Shown: positions 11,100 through 23,559, counted from the first letter of the stretch. The stretch is DNA of 64,000 bases from Pseudorasbora parva (GCF_024679245.1 NC_090178.1:17302713-17366712), one strand, 5' to 3'. Notes: generated from the sequence alone by a model not told the origin. Numbers and translations: made by a program.

Positions 11100-12335
11100 A
11101 TCATTAAGATGTGTAATTGAGATAATGTCTTTAACCTGACCCCTGAGTAATTAATATGAAGTGATTCTTAATGGCGCTAATAAAATGAGCTGTAAATGAC
11201 GTTGAGGCCCTTCGGTACATAAGTGAATGGGAAGAACCTTTTCATAGTAGAGCAATTTGCTTATTGCAGATTTGTAGTTTTTGTATCATGTAATGCATCA
11301 CATTGTAACATGTTTTGAATAATATGAAAGCATTATTGTTTAGGCAATTAATGCAAGAGCGTTTCACAGATGTAAAGTAAATTGAGCTCTGTGAAACACT
11401 CTGAAAAGTAAGGCCGTTCCTTAATCACTTTTCATACATAACAGCGTTGGTGACTCGGATAAGCCTTGACCAGAGAACGATGGCCTTGGCTCTTATTAAA
11501 GCACCTGAGCCCGGTGGATGTCAAGCCCTTAGCTGCCTCTCTTCTGCCGTGCCTCAAAGACTTCTTTCATGAGTGAGGTTAAGAACAGCACTAATCGATT
11601 TGCCAATTACGGTGTGGGTGAACAGCAGAATCGGTGGGTCGTGTGGAGAAAAAAATGGCTAAGGTTCTTATGCCTCTTTGAGTTGCACCGCAGTTTGTCG
11701 CGCGGCTTTTGAAGTAGCGGATTGTAGCGAGAGCTTGAGGGGTGGGGGTTTGTCTCTGTGCCAGAGGGAAAGCGATTGAAGGAAAATCTTTATAACCCTC
11801 ACTGCGTGCGAGTGTGTGTGTGTGTGAGGTGGGATCACAGAGACCCCTTTAAATTGTCACTAATTAGCCATGAGCCTGTTTGGAAGAGGCACTCGAATTG
11901 ATTAAATTTGCATGGGAGTCTAAATCACGCTAAGGCCTCCTCCCCAGTGGAGCTTGTTTCCCCCTCCGCTCCCCAGACGTGGCGGGCCCATTGGGGGGGA
12001 CCCGCTGCGGGTGAGAGGACAGGACAAGGCGTGGCGCGCACCCATCTGCCTGGGTATTACCGTTAGTCCATCACTCTCCCACTGGCAGCCGTGTGCCTGG
12101 GGGATGTGTTCATTACACTTTAACTACTGGATCTGTCCTTGTCTGCAGGCAGCCGGGTGTCATTGTCTGTCTATCTCTGCGTATCCCTCCACACTCTGTT
12201 TCACTCAGCCTTATAGAACAACAGTGTGGCTTTATGGTCTATCATGGCCTGTTAACGGATGTACCTTTTTGTTTTGTCTATTCACCACATCGTTTTGTCT
12301 CCCTGTAGGTTTTTGAGAACTTCTCTCCTGCAATA
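11100..12335. promoter_or_regulatory. Candidate conserved noncoding block (downstream flank of pou3f1)
   Basis: Single-copy sequence free of recognised repeats, with many homeodomain-type ATTA/TAAT cores (GAGTAATTAATATG near 11150, CACTAATTAGCCATG near 11858) and an exact octamer ATTTGCAT at 11906-11913. GC-rich segments (11940-12100) alternate with AT-rich ones. This is the usual look of enhancer clusters around developmental transcription-factor genes. The open frame at 11954-12316 shows no domain and is not called coding. Conservation was not tested. Confidence 0.35.
11357..11401. other. Inverted repeat / potential hairpin
   Basis: GAGCGTTTCACAGA and TCTGTGAAACACTC are inverted 14-bp arms with one mismatch, separated by 17 nt. 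The stem is too short for a typical microRNA precursor. Function unknown; it lies within candidate conserved noncoding DNA. Confidence 0.6.
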
Positions 12336-12337
12336 CT

Positions 12338-12853
12338 TTGAGACCCCAAAATGAAAATTCTGTCATTAATTACTTACCCCAAGTTGCTCGACCCCCGTAA
12401 GACCTCCGTTCATCTTCAGAACACAAATGAAGATATTTTTGTTGAAATCCGATGGCTCAGACAGGCCTTCTCTCTGAAGACCCATAAAAGGCACTAAAGA
12501 CGTCGTTACAAAGCCCATCTCACTACAGGGGCTCTACAATCATTTTTATGAAGCGACAAGAATCATTTTTGTGCGCAAAAAAACTAAACAACGACTTATA
12601 TAGTGATGGGACGATTTCAGTGGCCGATGGCGTTCAACATTTGATCCCATTTCATTGTTTGTTCCTCAATATTATCAGTGTATTGATTCACGATTCGGAT
12701 CACCTGTCAAACTGCCAAACTGCTGAAAGAAATTGGATTTCAAAAAAATTCATTTGTGCTCCGAAGATGAACGGAGGTCCTTACGGGTGTCAAACAACAT
12801 AAGGGTAAGTAATTATGGACAGAATTTTCATTTTTGTGTGAACTAAACCTTTA
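12338..12853. mobile_element. Inverted-repeat DNA transposon (MITE-like), about 0.5 kb
   Basis: Left part AAAATGAAAATTCTGTCATT, AATTACTTACCCC, GTAAGACCTCCGTTCATCTTC is repeated inverted at the right (GAAGATGAACGGAGGTCCTTAC, GGGTAAGTAATTATGG, ACAGAATTTTCATTTTTGTG, GAACTAAACCTTTAA). Related copies lie at 33017-33750 and, more distantly, at 60671-61320. No transposase. Confidence 0.8.
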
Positions 12854-12859
12854 AAGAGA

Positions 12860-13510
12860 ATCAAACATGCAGCCTTCTTTAGTATTTTGTGTTTGAACTT
12901 CTGTTTTGGTGGTAGCTCTGTATATTTCAGTGGCATAGCTTTCGAAGAGGAATTAGCTGGTGAAGGGGGTTTACTTATTGTAGAGTTAACAAACGTTACG
13001 AGCATTGTAATGTTTGAAGCAGATGTCATGCATAACCGATGTCAGTAGACCGTAAGCTTTTAAAAGGAGCGGTTCATTCATAAATCTGTAAGATCGGATC
13101 TTCATGCTGCTGAAATATTAACCAGAAGACAGAACACAATGAGGGTAGTGCTAAAAAGAGGCGGGGCTAAGCTATATATTCCAGTTAGAGAATGTTTGTA
13201 TAAATTCATTACATTTATTCATGCTTTATATCTGGGGTCTCTGAGACTCAAAACATAAATTTTTCAGGACAAGGGATCAATGTTTTAAATAAATAGTTAT
13301 CAACTTGATTCTTCAATGTTATATTTTTGAGGTCCTTGGGGTCTCCCAGAACCCCCAGCAGAATGTGAGGGGTTAATCTTTAACATTTGCTTCACTATCC
13401 TAATAATACTGTTATACCATGATTTTTGTTATCTCTCCATATTGCATTATTCCTATTACTGTAAGAACAGAGTGAATGAGCATTCCATTATACATATCAC
13501 ACATTACCAG
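12860..13510. other. No gene recognised
   Basis: AT-rich sequence without a supported frame. A phrase around 13320-13370 (GGTCCTTGGGGTCTCCCAGA) resembles decayed dispersed repeat text also seen near 19545 and 46450. Confidence 0.35.
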
Positions 13511-13516
13511 CACACC

Positions 13517-13518
<2 letters not shown>

Positions 13519-13598
<80 letters not shown>

Positions 13599-13608
13599 CT
13601 CTCTCTCT
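13519..13608 (+). repeat. (CT)n microsatellite
   Basis: About 90 bp of CT repeat with a TTTT interruption near 13595-13598. Confidence 0.97.
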
Positions 13609-13609
13609 C

Positions 13610-14240
13610 GGGACTGGTCCTACGGGCTGTGTGATTGCTGTAATCAGATCGCGCTGTTAATCAGAGTGTGTTCGTCAGTGTCCTGATGAGCGGCCCTCGC
13701 TGATTGTAATGTGATGCCTCTGTTTCTAAAAGGCCCCTCCTTCCTGAGCACTAACACTATATCCTCCCTGTCTATGTCTGAACAGGACAGCCTCGTCAAC
13801 TAGGGGATAATGCAAGGTGGGAAAAAGAGAGCAGCTGGGGATGTGTAGCAGGATTGGGGTCCGATCTGAAATGCTTTACGACCCTGTCCTGTCCTGTCGT
13901 ACACAAGCAACAACATTCTCTGTATCTCGTCGTCTTTCTTGTATTTTAATGAGGTCCAAGCAGTGATACTCTTATGGCTGCCTCATCAGCCAAGTCCCTA
14001 CAAGGGTTGATACAAATTAATTAACCTAATTAGAGGCTGTGATTGCAGGCGTGATTGTGGGGGCCGGGGGAGGAGGGTTGCGAGAGGGGGGGCTACGCTG
14101 GCAGGCAGGGCTCGGGCTGTAATAAGCCGCGAGGTGTGGGAGAAAAGCCAGATCACTGTGCATGGCTAATGAGCGGTAAAGAAATCCCCCATCTCTCCTT
14201 TTCTCTCCCCCCAGACTCCGTAAAATCTTCCTCCGTCTCT
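13610..14240. promoter_or_regulatory. Candidate conserved noncoding block
   Basis: Repeat-free sequence with clustered homeodomain cores: GCTGTAATCAGATC, CTGTTAATCAGAG, GCTGATTGTAATG (13640-13710) and AATTAATTAACCTAATTAGAG (about 14015-14035), followed by a G-rich stretch (14057-14115). It has the composition of developmental enhancers. The frame at 14055-14504 has no domain and runs into low-complexity CT sequence, so it is not called a gene. Confidence 0.35.
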
Positions 14241-14593
14241 CTCACTGTCTCACGGGCCCCTTTCAGTTTTTTGCCTATTGTCTCTTCAAATCAATCCTGT
14301 TTCGACGTGCCTGTTTTAGAAACTCCCACCTCATATACGTTTATTTTATGTGTATGTTCCCATATGTTTTTGCTTTACTTTCCTAAGCCTTCGTGGTTTA
14401 TTTTCTTAGTGCCTATTCTTTCTTATCATTTTTTCCTCCCTGTGATTTGTTCTGCTTCTCCTTTACTTGTGCTCATCCTGTATTCTCTAATGTTAATACT
14501 TTAAACCCATCCAGTCCACTGGGTACTGTGATAGTTATCTTAAACCTCACAACCTGTCTTTCTTTCTCTCTCACTCTCTAACCCTCCCCCTCA

Positions 14594-14773
<180 letters not shown>

Positions 14774-15309
14774 AGCCACAAGAGCAATATTTAAATTTCT
14801 TGCTATTTGTTTTGGAAACAGAACAAGGATATTCTGGAAAACGAAGCAAAGCGCATTTTTTCTTGCCTGGATCAGCAATTCTAACGTTTCTAATGAGTTG
14901 GTGGAAGACTGGAAGCGTTATCTGAGGGAAAAAATAACAGTTTCTCAGGAAGGCACAAATGTTCTTTTCTGCCTTGTGTTGAGAACACACAGTGCCCACC
15001 TCGTAAACGAGTCATAGTTTTGCATTTATAGAGTCCAATGCGCCCAGTGTCTTTTGCTTAGATAATGTGACGGCAGAATTATCTGTGTATGTGACTGGTG
15101 TGGTTGATGTGCCTTTATTGTAAAATTCAGCTAATGGGATGTTTTTCATCCTGTACAGACCAAGAGATCCCTCATTGAGACTCACAGGCAGTGCCCAGGG
15201 ACCCAAAATATGAGAGGCTACATTTTCTCGGTAACACTGTATAATAATTTTCTGTAACTATATGTATGTAGTTATTATTGTAAATCTTATATATTTAAAC
15301 CTTATATAT

Positions 15310-15312
<3 letters not shown>
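14774..15312. other. No gene recognised
   Basis: Single-copy sequence between two microsatellites. Short frames only. The phrase GGTAACACTGTATAATA near 15231 resembles the beginning of a dispersed repeat also seen at 61747. Confidence 0.35.

Positions 15313-15396
<84 letters not shown>
15313..15396 (+). repeat. (TA)n microsatellite
   Basis: About 82 bp of pure TA repeat after CTGA and before GTATATATAAGC. Confidence 0.97.
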
Positions 15397-15399
<3 letters not shown>

Positions 15400-15559
15400 T
15401 ATATAAGCATACATGATGGATATAGCACTCTGTAACCTTGTATTTGTGCTTTGGCAAAGCGAGGAAGTGACAATTAACAGAGCGCTGTATATCCTTGCCA
15501 TCTTATTCTCCCTCTCATACACATTCACTGTCTCTTTCTCTCTGTAGATAAGCACAGTG

Positions 15560-15960
15560 CTGTCATGAGGGAGGTAAGCACAGCTCTTTTGGATTCTTTT
15601 CTCATTTAGCGGTCACATTTAGTCTTTAATTAAGCCGAGAGCGATACCCCGGCAATGAGCTGATGCTATCATGAGGCCGCCAGGGCACACTATAGGTGAT
15701 GAGGGCCTGAGATCGGACCAGTAAGTGCTTACGTTAAAGCCTGTGTGTGTGTATGGGCTAAGCATTGCTTTCAGAGCTAAACAGCTGTAGAGCGGCCGCT
15801 ATCAGATATTTATAAGAGGCTCATGAATATGGATGGTGGCAAGATGGGGCTGATGTTTGTCCTCTAAAGGGGATGAAAGGAGAATGCGCTCTCCTCCCGG
15901 AGAGACACAGCCAGGGCCGCTTGCAGAGGAGGGGTGGAGGGGGTGTGCACAGTTTAACGA
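15560..15960. promoter_or_regulatory. Candidate conserved noncoding block
   Basis: Moderately GC-rich unique sequence with TAATTAAGCCG (about 15629), ATCATGAGGCCGC and GATATTTATAAGAGGC (about 15804). No coding signal in any frame that would survive as an exon. Confidence 0.3.
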
Positions 15961-16164
15961 TAGGGAGAGGTTGGTACCGAATAAGGATGACACTTCCTTT
16001 TCTCCCAATTTCTCCCAAAGACAATTTGTTGGTCAAACTGCTTAGCAAGATATTTTTATTCAACAATTTGTTACATAATCTACATTTCTTCACCACAGTT
16101 AGCGATATAAAAATGGAAAAAGTCAGAATATATATAAAATAAAATAAACGTTTTTCTAATACAT

Positions 16165-17050
16165 GTTGGCCAAAATGAATGGCACCCTTTTATTGAAGAC
16201 TTTTTGCAACCTGCCAAGATAACAGCTCTGAGTCTTGTCCTAAAATGCAGCTGACAAGAGATCAGAGACTTTTTCTCCATACAGAATCTCTCAAGATCCT
16301 TCAAATTTCCATGTCCATGTTGATAGACTCTACACTTCAGTTTTCATTTCAAGTCAGGTGACTGAATTGGCCATGGCAGAACCTTCATTTTGTCCTCAGT
16401 GACCCATTTTTGTGTTGATTTTGATGTTTGTTTTTAATTACGGTCCTCCTGTAAGATCCAGATTTCTCTGTCAAGTTTTGATTTTTTTTATCTGTTGGCA
16501 TTTGATAGAATTTATCTGAACAAGATGTGTAGATTCGTCTGTCCATGTTGTGAAGACCCACACCGTTACAGATCCAGTGGTATATTTAATGGGGTTCTGT
16601 TTTATTTATTTATCCCATGTGTGCACCAACCCATATTGTGCACTCTTCTTTTTTCTGTTTCTTTTTTCATCTGACCATAGCACCTGTTCTGTTTGACAAC
16701 TGAATGTACTGGAGTTTGTTTTTGGTTTGTTTTTTGAGAGCAGGTGACTTTTCTTAAATCCCTCACAAACTATTTGTGGTGATGTATGCTCTTTGATATA
16801 TTTTTGAGGCTTTCTTACACTAAGTGATAAGAAACTGTGATACTTGGAGAGACTTTGTACTCTCAAACTATCCTCCTCTCCACACATTAGGACTTCTTCC
16901 ATGTAGATTCATAACATTTCCTGTTGATTTGAACTTCTTATACTGCCCTGATTGTGGAAATGGGAATTTTTTAGCAATAATTTTTTTAGCAATTTTATTA
17001 CAACCACTTTCTATTAGGTGAAGCTCAACAATCTTTTGCAGCACATCCAA
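16165..17050 (-). mobile_element. Degraded Tc1-like element, family B, copy 2
   Basis: Begins TGGCCAAAATGAATGGCACC, a decayed Tc1 terminus. It then follows the copy at 2395-3235 in order: GACAAGAGATCAGAGAC, CAGGTGACTGAATTGGCCAT, GGCAGAACCTTCATTTTG, TGTGTTGATTTT, CATCTGACCATAG and CTGGAGTTT. Both copies are broken by stops and small indels. The minus strand would have carried the transposase. Confidence 0.65.
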
Positions 17051-17079
17051 ACTATATATAAAAAATAAAATAAAACTGG

Positions 17080-17345
17080 AGCTATATAGTACTACAAGTG
17101 GTTCTTTAGAACCTGTTAATCCTCTCTATGGTTCTTCAGTGGTTCTTTTGGGTGGTTAAGGTGCTATATAGCCCTACTGCCATACAAAACAACATGTAAA
17201 GCCACTTTAAAGGACAAAGTACTATTTCTGGTGCTTTTTAGCACCATTTTTGTTGAAGAAATCAAATGTGATATGGCACATCTTATGGGTTCTAAATAGC
17301 ACCATTTGCCAAAAATATGGTGCTATATAGGAGCGAATCATTTTT
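17080..17345. repeat. Dispersed repeat built on GGTGCTATATAG / GGTTCTTTAG phrases
   Basis: Contains GGTGCTATATAGCCC (about 17160), GGTGCTTTTTAGCACC and GGTGCTATATAGGAGC (about 17321), partly inverted to each other, with repeated GGTTCTTT motifs. This phrasing is familiar from dispersed repeats in cyprinids; the family name is not assigned. Confidence 0.5.
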
Positions 17346-17574
17346 ATGTAAATTATCTTATTCAGGACAGTACTAAATAAAAAAATATCATGCATTTTGT
17401 ATGATCTCCCTCATTTAGTTATTATGTAGTTAAAATTATTCACATCCTGCAAGCGGTTCACATACTTTTTCTTGCAAATGTATGTATGTATAAGGTCATG
17501 CTTTATATTAGATGTCTTGGAAGTATTTGAATAAAAAAAATAGTGCTTTTTTTATGTATTTGTATTTTATATTT

Positions 17575-17580
17575 TTATTA

Positions 17581-17647
<67 letters not shown>

Positions 17648-17650
17648 TTT
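17575..17650 (+). repeat. (TTA)n microsatellite
   Basis: About 22 copies of ATT/TTA. The opposite strand reads as poly-Asn, which is not a gene. Confidence 0.95.
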
Positions 17651-17659
17651 CTTCTTTCT

Positions 17660-18125
17660 TGACATGCATATGAACAGACTTCCAAAGAAAACAAATAAGG
17701 GATTCAGATGGAGGTTCCATGTTTTGCTTGCAGATACATGCAGGAGAGAACAGAAACAATAATCACTGACACACAACCACGTTAGCATTGACGATACCGG
17801 ACAATGAACTGAACAAAACAGGGTGTATATACAGAGAAGAAAACATGGGAGCTAAATGATATGCAAGTGAAATTAATTAGAAACCTAGGAAAACGAACAA
17901 GAAATAAAACCACTGGAAATCAGGAAAACAGGGAAAACCAAACTAAAACACATTGAGACATGACAATGATAGGCTTTATGCACATTTAAATGTTTTGCAT
18001 ATTTGCTCATTGCAACAACATAAGACATTTCTACAGATTCCATGTGTTGAGATATACATGGATTAGCCATCTAGTAATATATAAATATGACCAATATTTC
18101 CAGAAACACATTTTGCATGAGGCCT
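17660..18125. other. No gene recognised
   Basis: AT-rich unique sequence with no supported frame or repeat structure. Confidence 0.4.
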
Positions 18126-18129
18126 TTTT

Positions 18130-19190
18130 CTTCTATGATGTTTGCAAATTAGATGAGCGCAATGAAGTTGAATGAGCTCAGTGAAGTCAGGGTCAAGCTC
18201 TGACCAGTCGGATGGGCCTAAAGCATGTGACCCTGTACCTCTCAACTCCCTCCCCCTACACATTAGTGGCTTATCCATTATGATTAATTGCCTGGAGCAA
18301 AGCTACCTAAAGTTGCATTAGTAGTTGCCAATTACCATAATTGCGATGTTTTAATATGCTTAATAGGCTGACATGACCTTGCCCAAGCGCTTGGCAGGTA
18401 CATGGTGCGCAAGAGTGGAGCCATGTGGAGCAGCCATATTTAGAATATTATTGATGGAGAGTCGGCCCGTTGATTCATAGCTATGTTAGAGAGGAGAAGA
18501 GGTGAACCAACAAGGGACAAAAACATGCATTTAGGAACATCAGAATGAGCAAAAAAAACCATTAAAAACACAGAAGATGGACGCAATCATCCAACAGAGC
18601 CTCCTCTGTTTGGCGTCAAGACGAAGGCCGAAACATAATGGCCTCTATGGTGGTGGCTTTGACCACACAACCTTTGAAATACCTTCATGGTGACTTTGGC
18701 TGCGTAGGAGCACTGCTGGGACGTCAGTGTGGGCATAAGAGTGGCAGGGAGGGGGGCAGAATTCAAAAAATGCACCCCAAAAGACCAGAGGGGTCAATGT
18801 TTTGGTTTTCGATTCTTTTGTTGAGTGGACAAATGATCCCCGAAGCTGCACAATAATGTTTTTATGAGACTCTAAATTTTGAGATGAAGAGGCCCTTTGT
18901 GGGCGTGGAGTAGCCAACACGTGGCCAACTCTTGAACAGTGGTAGTCCTGCGGCATGCCTGTCGGTTGATCTTCGAACACTTTGCTCTAACAAGCAGCCA
19001 CTTTGTTCCCATGAGACAAGGGCCACTCAGAGAATTAATTACCTAGAGGACAGGGCGAATCGTGCCAGTGCAGCTTCTGGAACCAGTGCACTGGCTCTAT
19101 TCGGAGAGATAATGTTTCTCTCTCATCTGGGGCTATCCACCCACCGCTCCCTGGGATCCCTGGGAACAAAGAGGCTGCTTTGCAAAGTGC
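18130..19190. promoter_or_regulatory. Candidate conserved noncoding block
   Basis: Repeat-free, with closely spaced homeodomain-type cores: CCATTATGATTAATTGCC (18276-18293), GTTGCCAATTACCATAATTGC (18326-18346) and AGAATTAATTACCTAG (about 19031). GC-rich parts include CTTGCCCAAGCGCTTGGC (18381-18398), itself nearly palindromic. Frames on both strands (for example 18645-18980 minus) lack domains. This is one of the strongest candidates for an ancient regulatory element by appearance. Confidence 0.4.
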
Positions 19191-19499
19191 TGCTTGCTCT
19201 CTTTTTGTCTCTCACTCTCTGGCTCTTACTCTTTTGCTATATCTCTCCCTCTGTCTCTTCCCATGCATTCTCACTAAACTATTTGTTTACGTTATAGAAG
19301 ATATACCGTTCCAAGATGAAATGAGAATGCCTTTAAAATTTTATTTTGTGAATTATTATTTAAACTGAATTGAGGCAGAAAACAGGATATGCAGAATTGC
19401 ATTTGAATTTGAATGCGTGAAGTAGTATTAAATGAACTGGAATTCAATGAAATTGAATGTTTGTCAAGACAAACTTAAAATGTTGGCTTGAAAGAGTCT

Positions 19500-19850
19500 T
19501 GTTAGAAAGTTTAAAAAAGTTTGAAGGTTTATGGCAGGGGTCTGGGCTCACTTGGGGGTCTCAGCACAGATCCAAGGGGGCTACAGTATGGCTTATGATG
19601 ATAAAACAAGCTTTATAACATGCTAAAAAAGATAAAAATTAAGAATTAAGCTTATATAATATTTATTCTTTTTTTCTTTAAGAACCAGGGTTCTCACAGA
19701 CTACCCAGGAAAACCTGGATATACAAGGTGATTTTAAAAGTGTGATTTGTAGACTTGAAAAAGTTGGAAAAAGGAAGCTGATAAAATCCTGTCCTTATTA
19801 TCAGATGAATGTATGGATGGATTTATTGATTGACTGATTGATTCTTATTA
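19500..19850. repeat. Decayed dispersed repeat text
   Basis: Phrases such as GGGGTCTGGGCTCACTTGGG, CTTGGGGGTCTCAGC and CCCAGGAAAACCTGG look like old repeat sequence. Boundaries and family cannot be set. Confidence 0.3.
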
Positions 19851-20095
<245 letters not shown>

Positions 20096-20319
20096 CTAAA
20101 TGTTGTCCAACTCTGAGCTTACTTTAGACAGTCATGAGCTGCCATGGAGATCTGTGACTTTTATATGCATCTCTGTGATTAAAAAAAAAATCTATTTGAT
20201 AAGATTTTTTTCCTCTTAATCTGTTATCTGAACCTACCGGATTTTGTTTTAGATATTGAAATGATATAGCACAGATCCCCTCTAATATCTTTTCAAAGAA
20301 GCTATGTGAATAATTAGTT

Positions 20320-20880
20320 TCAGGATGGCTTACAGCCTCAGTCTACGGCTATGTTCTCCAGAGACCCCTTAGTTTTAAACTACTTTGCTTTACGCTAATT
20401 ACATTGTTTGCTAATTGTGGGAAAAGACACGTTTGTTGAAAGACCCCATTAAAGTGTCAGTGATCCACAGCGAGCCCTTTGGATCATATATTAATCTTTA
20501 GCCGCAACCTTGTTGGGTTTGATGTAAACACATGCGCTCTGAGGGCAACATGAGATTTATTCAAATGAATCATTCAGATCATGCTGGGAGATGAGTTTTT
20601 ATAATGTGAATCTTCATGCAATGCACTTATACTTTCTCTGTTTCTTCTCAAGACTTTATTTCACCTGCTGGGAGACCATAGGGCACGTGGAAGAGGTGCA
20701 TTATGGGCTGCGGCATGCCTTCCTAATGTCCCTAGAGTGATGCCATATGTCTCCTGTTAACAGGGTGAGGGCTGCCGGACACATAATCAATAGATCAATC
20801 ATAGAATGATCGTTTGCAATCAATCATCCGCCACCTCAGGGTAGCGTTCTACCTTCCGTACTGTTCTATTGAACGGGGCG
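20320..20880. promoter_or_regulatory. Candidate conserved noncoding block
   Basis: Unique sequence with GCTAATTACATTG and GCTAATTGTGGG (20393-20420), GGATCATATATTAATC (about 20480), CATAATCAATAGATCAATCAT (20780-20800) and TTCAAATGAATCATTCAG. No splice-bounded coding exon. Confidence 0.38.
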
Positions 20881-21780
20881 TAGTTATGACACATTTATTT
20901 CTATCCTGCCACATTTCTCTTTAAAATATGAACAGTGCATTTGACAGTGTGCAGAAGAGCGCGGGGTGCCAAAAACGAGAGCATGGAACAGTACAGAGGA
21001 AGATCAGAGAAGGTACACTGCCATGTTCAGCCATTCTTCACTTCCCGAGCCTTACCCACTTCATCATAAAAAATCTATAAGCCAGCCCTGTGATTTAACA
21101 CACATCTGAAGGCCTCTCCGTAGTAATCAGCCCGAGTCTGCCGGGGTAAAGCCCAGTATCCGTGTGCACCAAAGAACCCCGGATAGGTCTCCATCACAGC
21201 GAAAGTGCCGCATGGGACTCCGGCGAGCAGAGAGAATGTGATGAAAGAATAATGAAAAGCCACTGTGAGAGAGACCCGAGAAAGCGAGCGAGGGGAAAGA
21301 AAGAGAGGGGTATTGTTTTGCGTCTGCATGATCAGCTCGTCAGAGTTGCCATCTTGAATTCCATCCATTCAGATGGCAGCCACTGTGTAGGCCAGGCCTC
21401 CGACGCGTTTCCCTGCTGCGTTCACAACAGTCGCATTGACACGGCACCGCTGCGGGACATCTGCGCCCAGGCGTGCGTCCGCATGCTCACGCAAACACTG
21501 GGTTGCTTTTGTGTGCCGGCTATGACGCAGAAGTTTAGTGACAAGCGCAGGGGTCTTGCAGGCCCTCGAATGCGTATGCTCAGGACTGAGGGTATTGCAG
21601 GGCAGGAGAGGTTATGGTACTGATGGGGGTGTGACAGGGCAGGGGCGTGCGTCCCGTGGGGTTTGGAGATATGGTCTTGCGTGGCACTGACCTTTAACAT
21701 TCCTGGGTGTCTCCTCACCGTGTAGTGACGTGGGTGGGCCACTCACCCTTGAACCCTGAGAAGTGCTTATGTAGGTCCAT
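20880..21780. other. GC-richer unique sequence; no gene assigned
   Basis: The longest frames (21162-21623 plus, 21422-21742 minus, 21075-21368 minus) overlap one another on opposite strands and show no domain, codon pattern or splice context that would favour one of them. It may be regulatory, or part of an unrecognised noncoding transcript. Confidence 0.3.
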
Positions 21781-21898
21781 TGAATGGGTTATAAACAAGT
21801 CGGCTTAGATTTTCTGCTGAACCCAGATAGCATGAAATAGTCTTGAAAATTGTTAATGCCCTACATTTTTACAACAAACAAAATGTAAAAAGGGTTAT

Positions 21899-22136
21899 CC
21901 CTGCTGATATAAGCATTTCAGACCAGACTAATCTAATTTTTTGTTATCCCAGCTTGGTCATGCAAGTCTATTGGTAGGTTTTAGGGTGATTGTGTGCAAT
22001 TTTCAGATGGTCAGGGTTGGGAGCTCAGACAGACCAGCTGAAAACTAACTTGGTCAGACAAAGCTTGTATATATAGCTTTTACCAGTCTAAGACCAGCAA
22101 ATCAGCTTAGACTGCTATACACTTTTCTCAGCAGGG
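21899..22136. mobile_element. Short inverted-repeat element (MITE), decayed
   Basis: CCCTGCTGA at the left is matched by TCAGCAGGG at the right. The interior contains phrases such as GACCAGCTGAAAACTAACTTG and AAGACCAGCAAATCAGCTT, in the style of a common fish repeat made of ACCAGC words. Confidence 0.6.
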
Positions 22137-22139
22137 TAT

Positions 22140-23420
22140 TCATAGTTTATGTTAAAAAGTGGGCTCTTTTTTGCATCCGGTCTGTTTGGACCGAACCCAG
22201 AGAAACGGTCTTGCAAACCAACACTGTGTAGGAGTAATAGTCAATGTTATTGTTAGTGATAATGCCATGCACTTGTTTTGTTGTTGTCCAGCAATCGAAA
22301 CATACATAATTAATAACGCCGGGCCATGGATACAATTGTGCCATTGTCAGAGCCTTCTCACATTCTGAAGCACTGGACTAGATTATAAATACACTCAGTG
22401 CTGAGACTTCACAACAAATTCTCCCTTTTTTCCATTATTAATGTCGGATAAATACTAAATCTTGACCGAAAAGAACACAGGACATCTTGCTCGATAGGCA
22501 ACCTGCTCTTTCAAAAGGCCATCACAATTGTCACTCTCCACCAATTGGTCCCTTTTGGGGCTTCCTGGCATTTTGCACACAAGCCACTCATCTGTTGAGC
22601 GTGGCAGGATTGATGGATGGAGCTGGAGAAGAGGTGGGGGGGCTGGTGGAGGACAGGAGCCAGCTGGACCTGCCCGAACGAGTGCAGTCGGTCCTAGAAG
22701 AGGGTACATCGACGGTCATGTCAGGGTTGAGTTATGGCGCCGGTCCCTCGTCAGGGTGTAGGGGGTGTGTGAGGCAGACACCGTGATGGATGAAGTCCAG
22801 TCTGTGGCCCTAAAGATGCTCTAAAAGGTCTAGATAATAGCCTGACGTTGAACCCCACGACAAATCACCTTAGATTCAATGACCGAATTGCTGTGTTGAT
22901 GCACTCTGAGCTTAACTAGCCATTTTTCAGATTAATATTACGGAGACAGCAAGCACGTTCCCACTGACTCTTCAGTCCAGTATCCACAGCTGGACACTCC
23001 AGCATTCAATAGCTCTTTGAAGACAACTTGAAGCACTCTGTGAGAGCACAAATACTGGCCCCAAGCCAAGCCACTCTTGTGTGCGAGCAGCCTGGTGCAG
23101 TTGAAAGGCCCTTTAGCCTGCTTCCTCAACACACTATTCATCCTGGGAGGCATAGACCAGCACCCCAGAGAGCACCCATGGATAACCTGGACAGTGTCTT
23201 ATCCTAACCTTCAAACGTCTTGCTGGGAGAGAGAGTCAATGTCACTGCAACAAAGGCACATGTGAGGAAGATCCTGGCCGTCAGAAGCTCGGGCCCACTA
23301 ATTGACGGCTTGAGGGAGTGGAAGCGACATAGACAGAGAGGGAGAAAGAACGATATGAAAGCCGCTAAACCCACCCCACTAAACTATTCCTCCCGGCGTA
23401 TACAGACTTAAAATGCGAGC
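22140..23420. promoter_or_regulatory. Candidate conserved noncoding sequence
   Basis: Unique, moderately GC-rich. It includes CATACATAATTAATAACGCCG (about 22303) and CACAATTGTCACTCTCCACC (about 22522). Frames on the two strands overlap without domains. Nothing here can be named. Confidence 0.28.
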
Positions 23421-23559
23421 TGGCTTTTTTATTTGTTTTTTCTTCTTTCATGTGTTCAACTTCTTGTGCTTCATCCCTTCCTTCTTTTTCTGTAAATAGT
23501 AAACCCGATAAGCTTTTGAAATCCTTTATTTACTCTCTTTCCTGTCCCTTTGAGAAACT

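Noticed and set aside
14055..14504. 149-codon plus-strand frame
   Set aside because: No domain; runs through pyrimidine-rich DNA; no start or splice context. More likely noncoding.
15261..15555. Ile-Tyr repeat frames
   Set aside because: Translation of the (TA)n tract at 15313-15396.
15548..15573. Possible micro-exon between CTGTAG and GTAAGC
   Set aside because: Only about 25 bp, no partner exons, and such pairs are common by chance.
21162..21742. Frames of 153 (plus) and 106 (minus) codons over the same DNA
   Set aside because: Opposite-strand frames in GC-richer DNA open each other by chance; neither has a domain.
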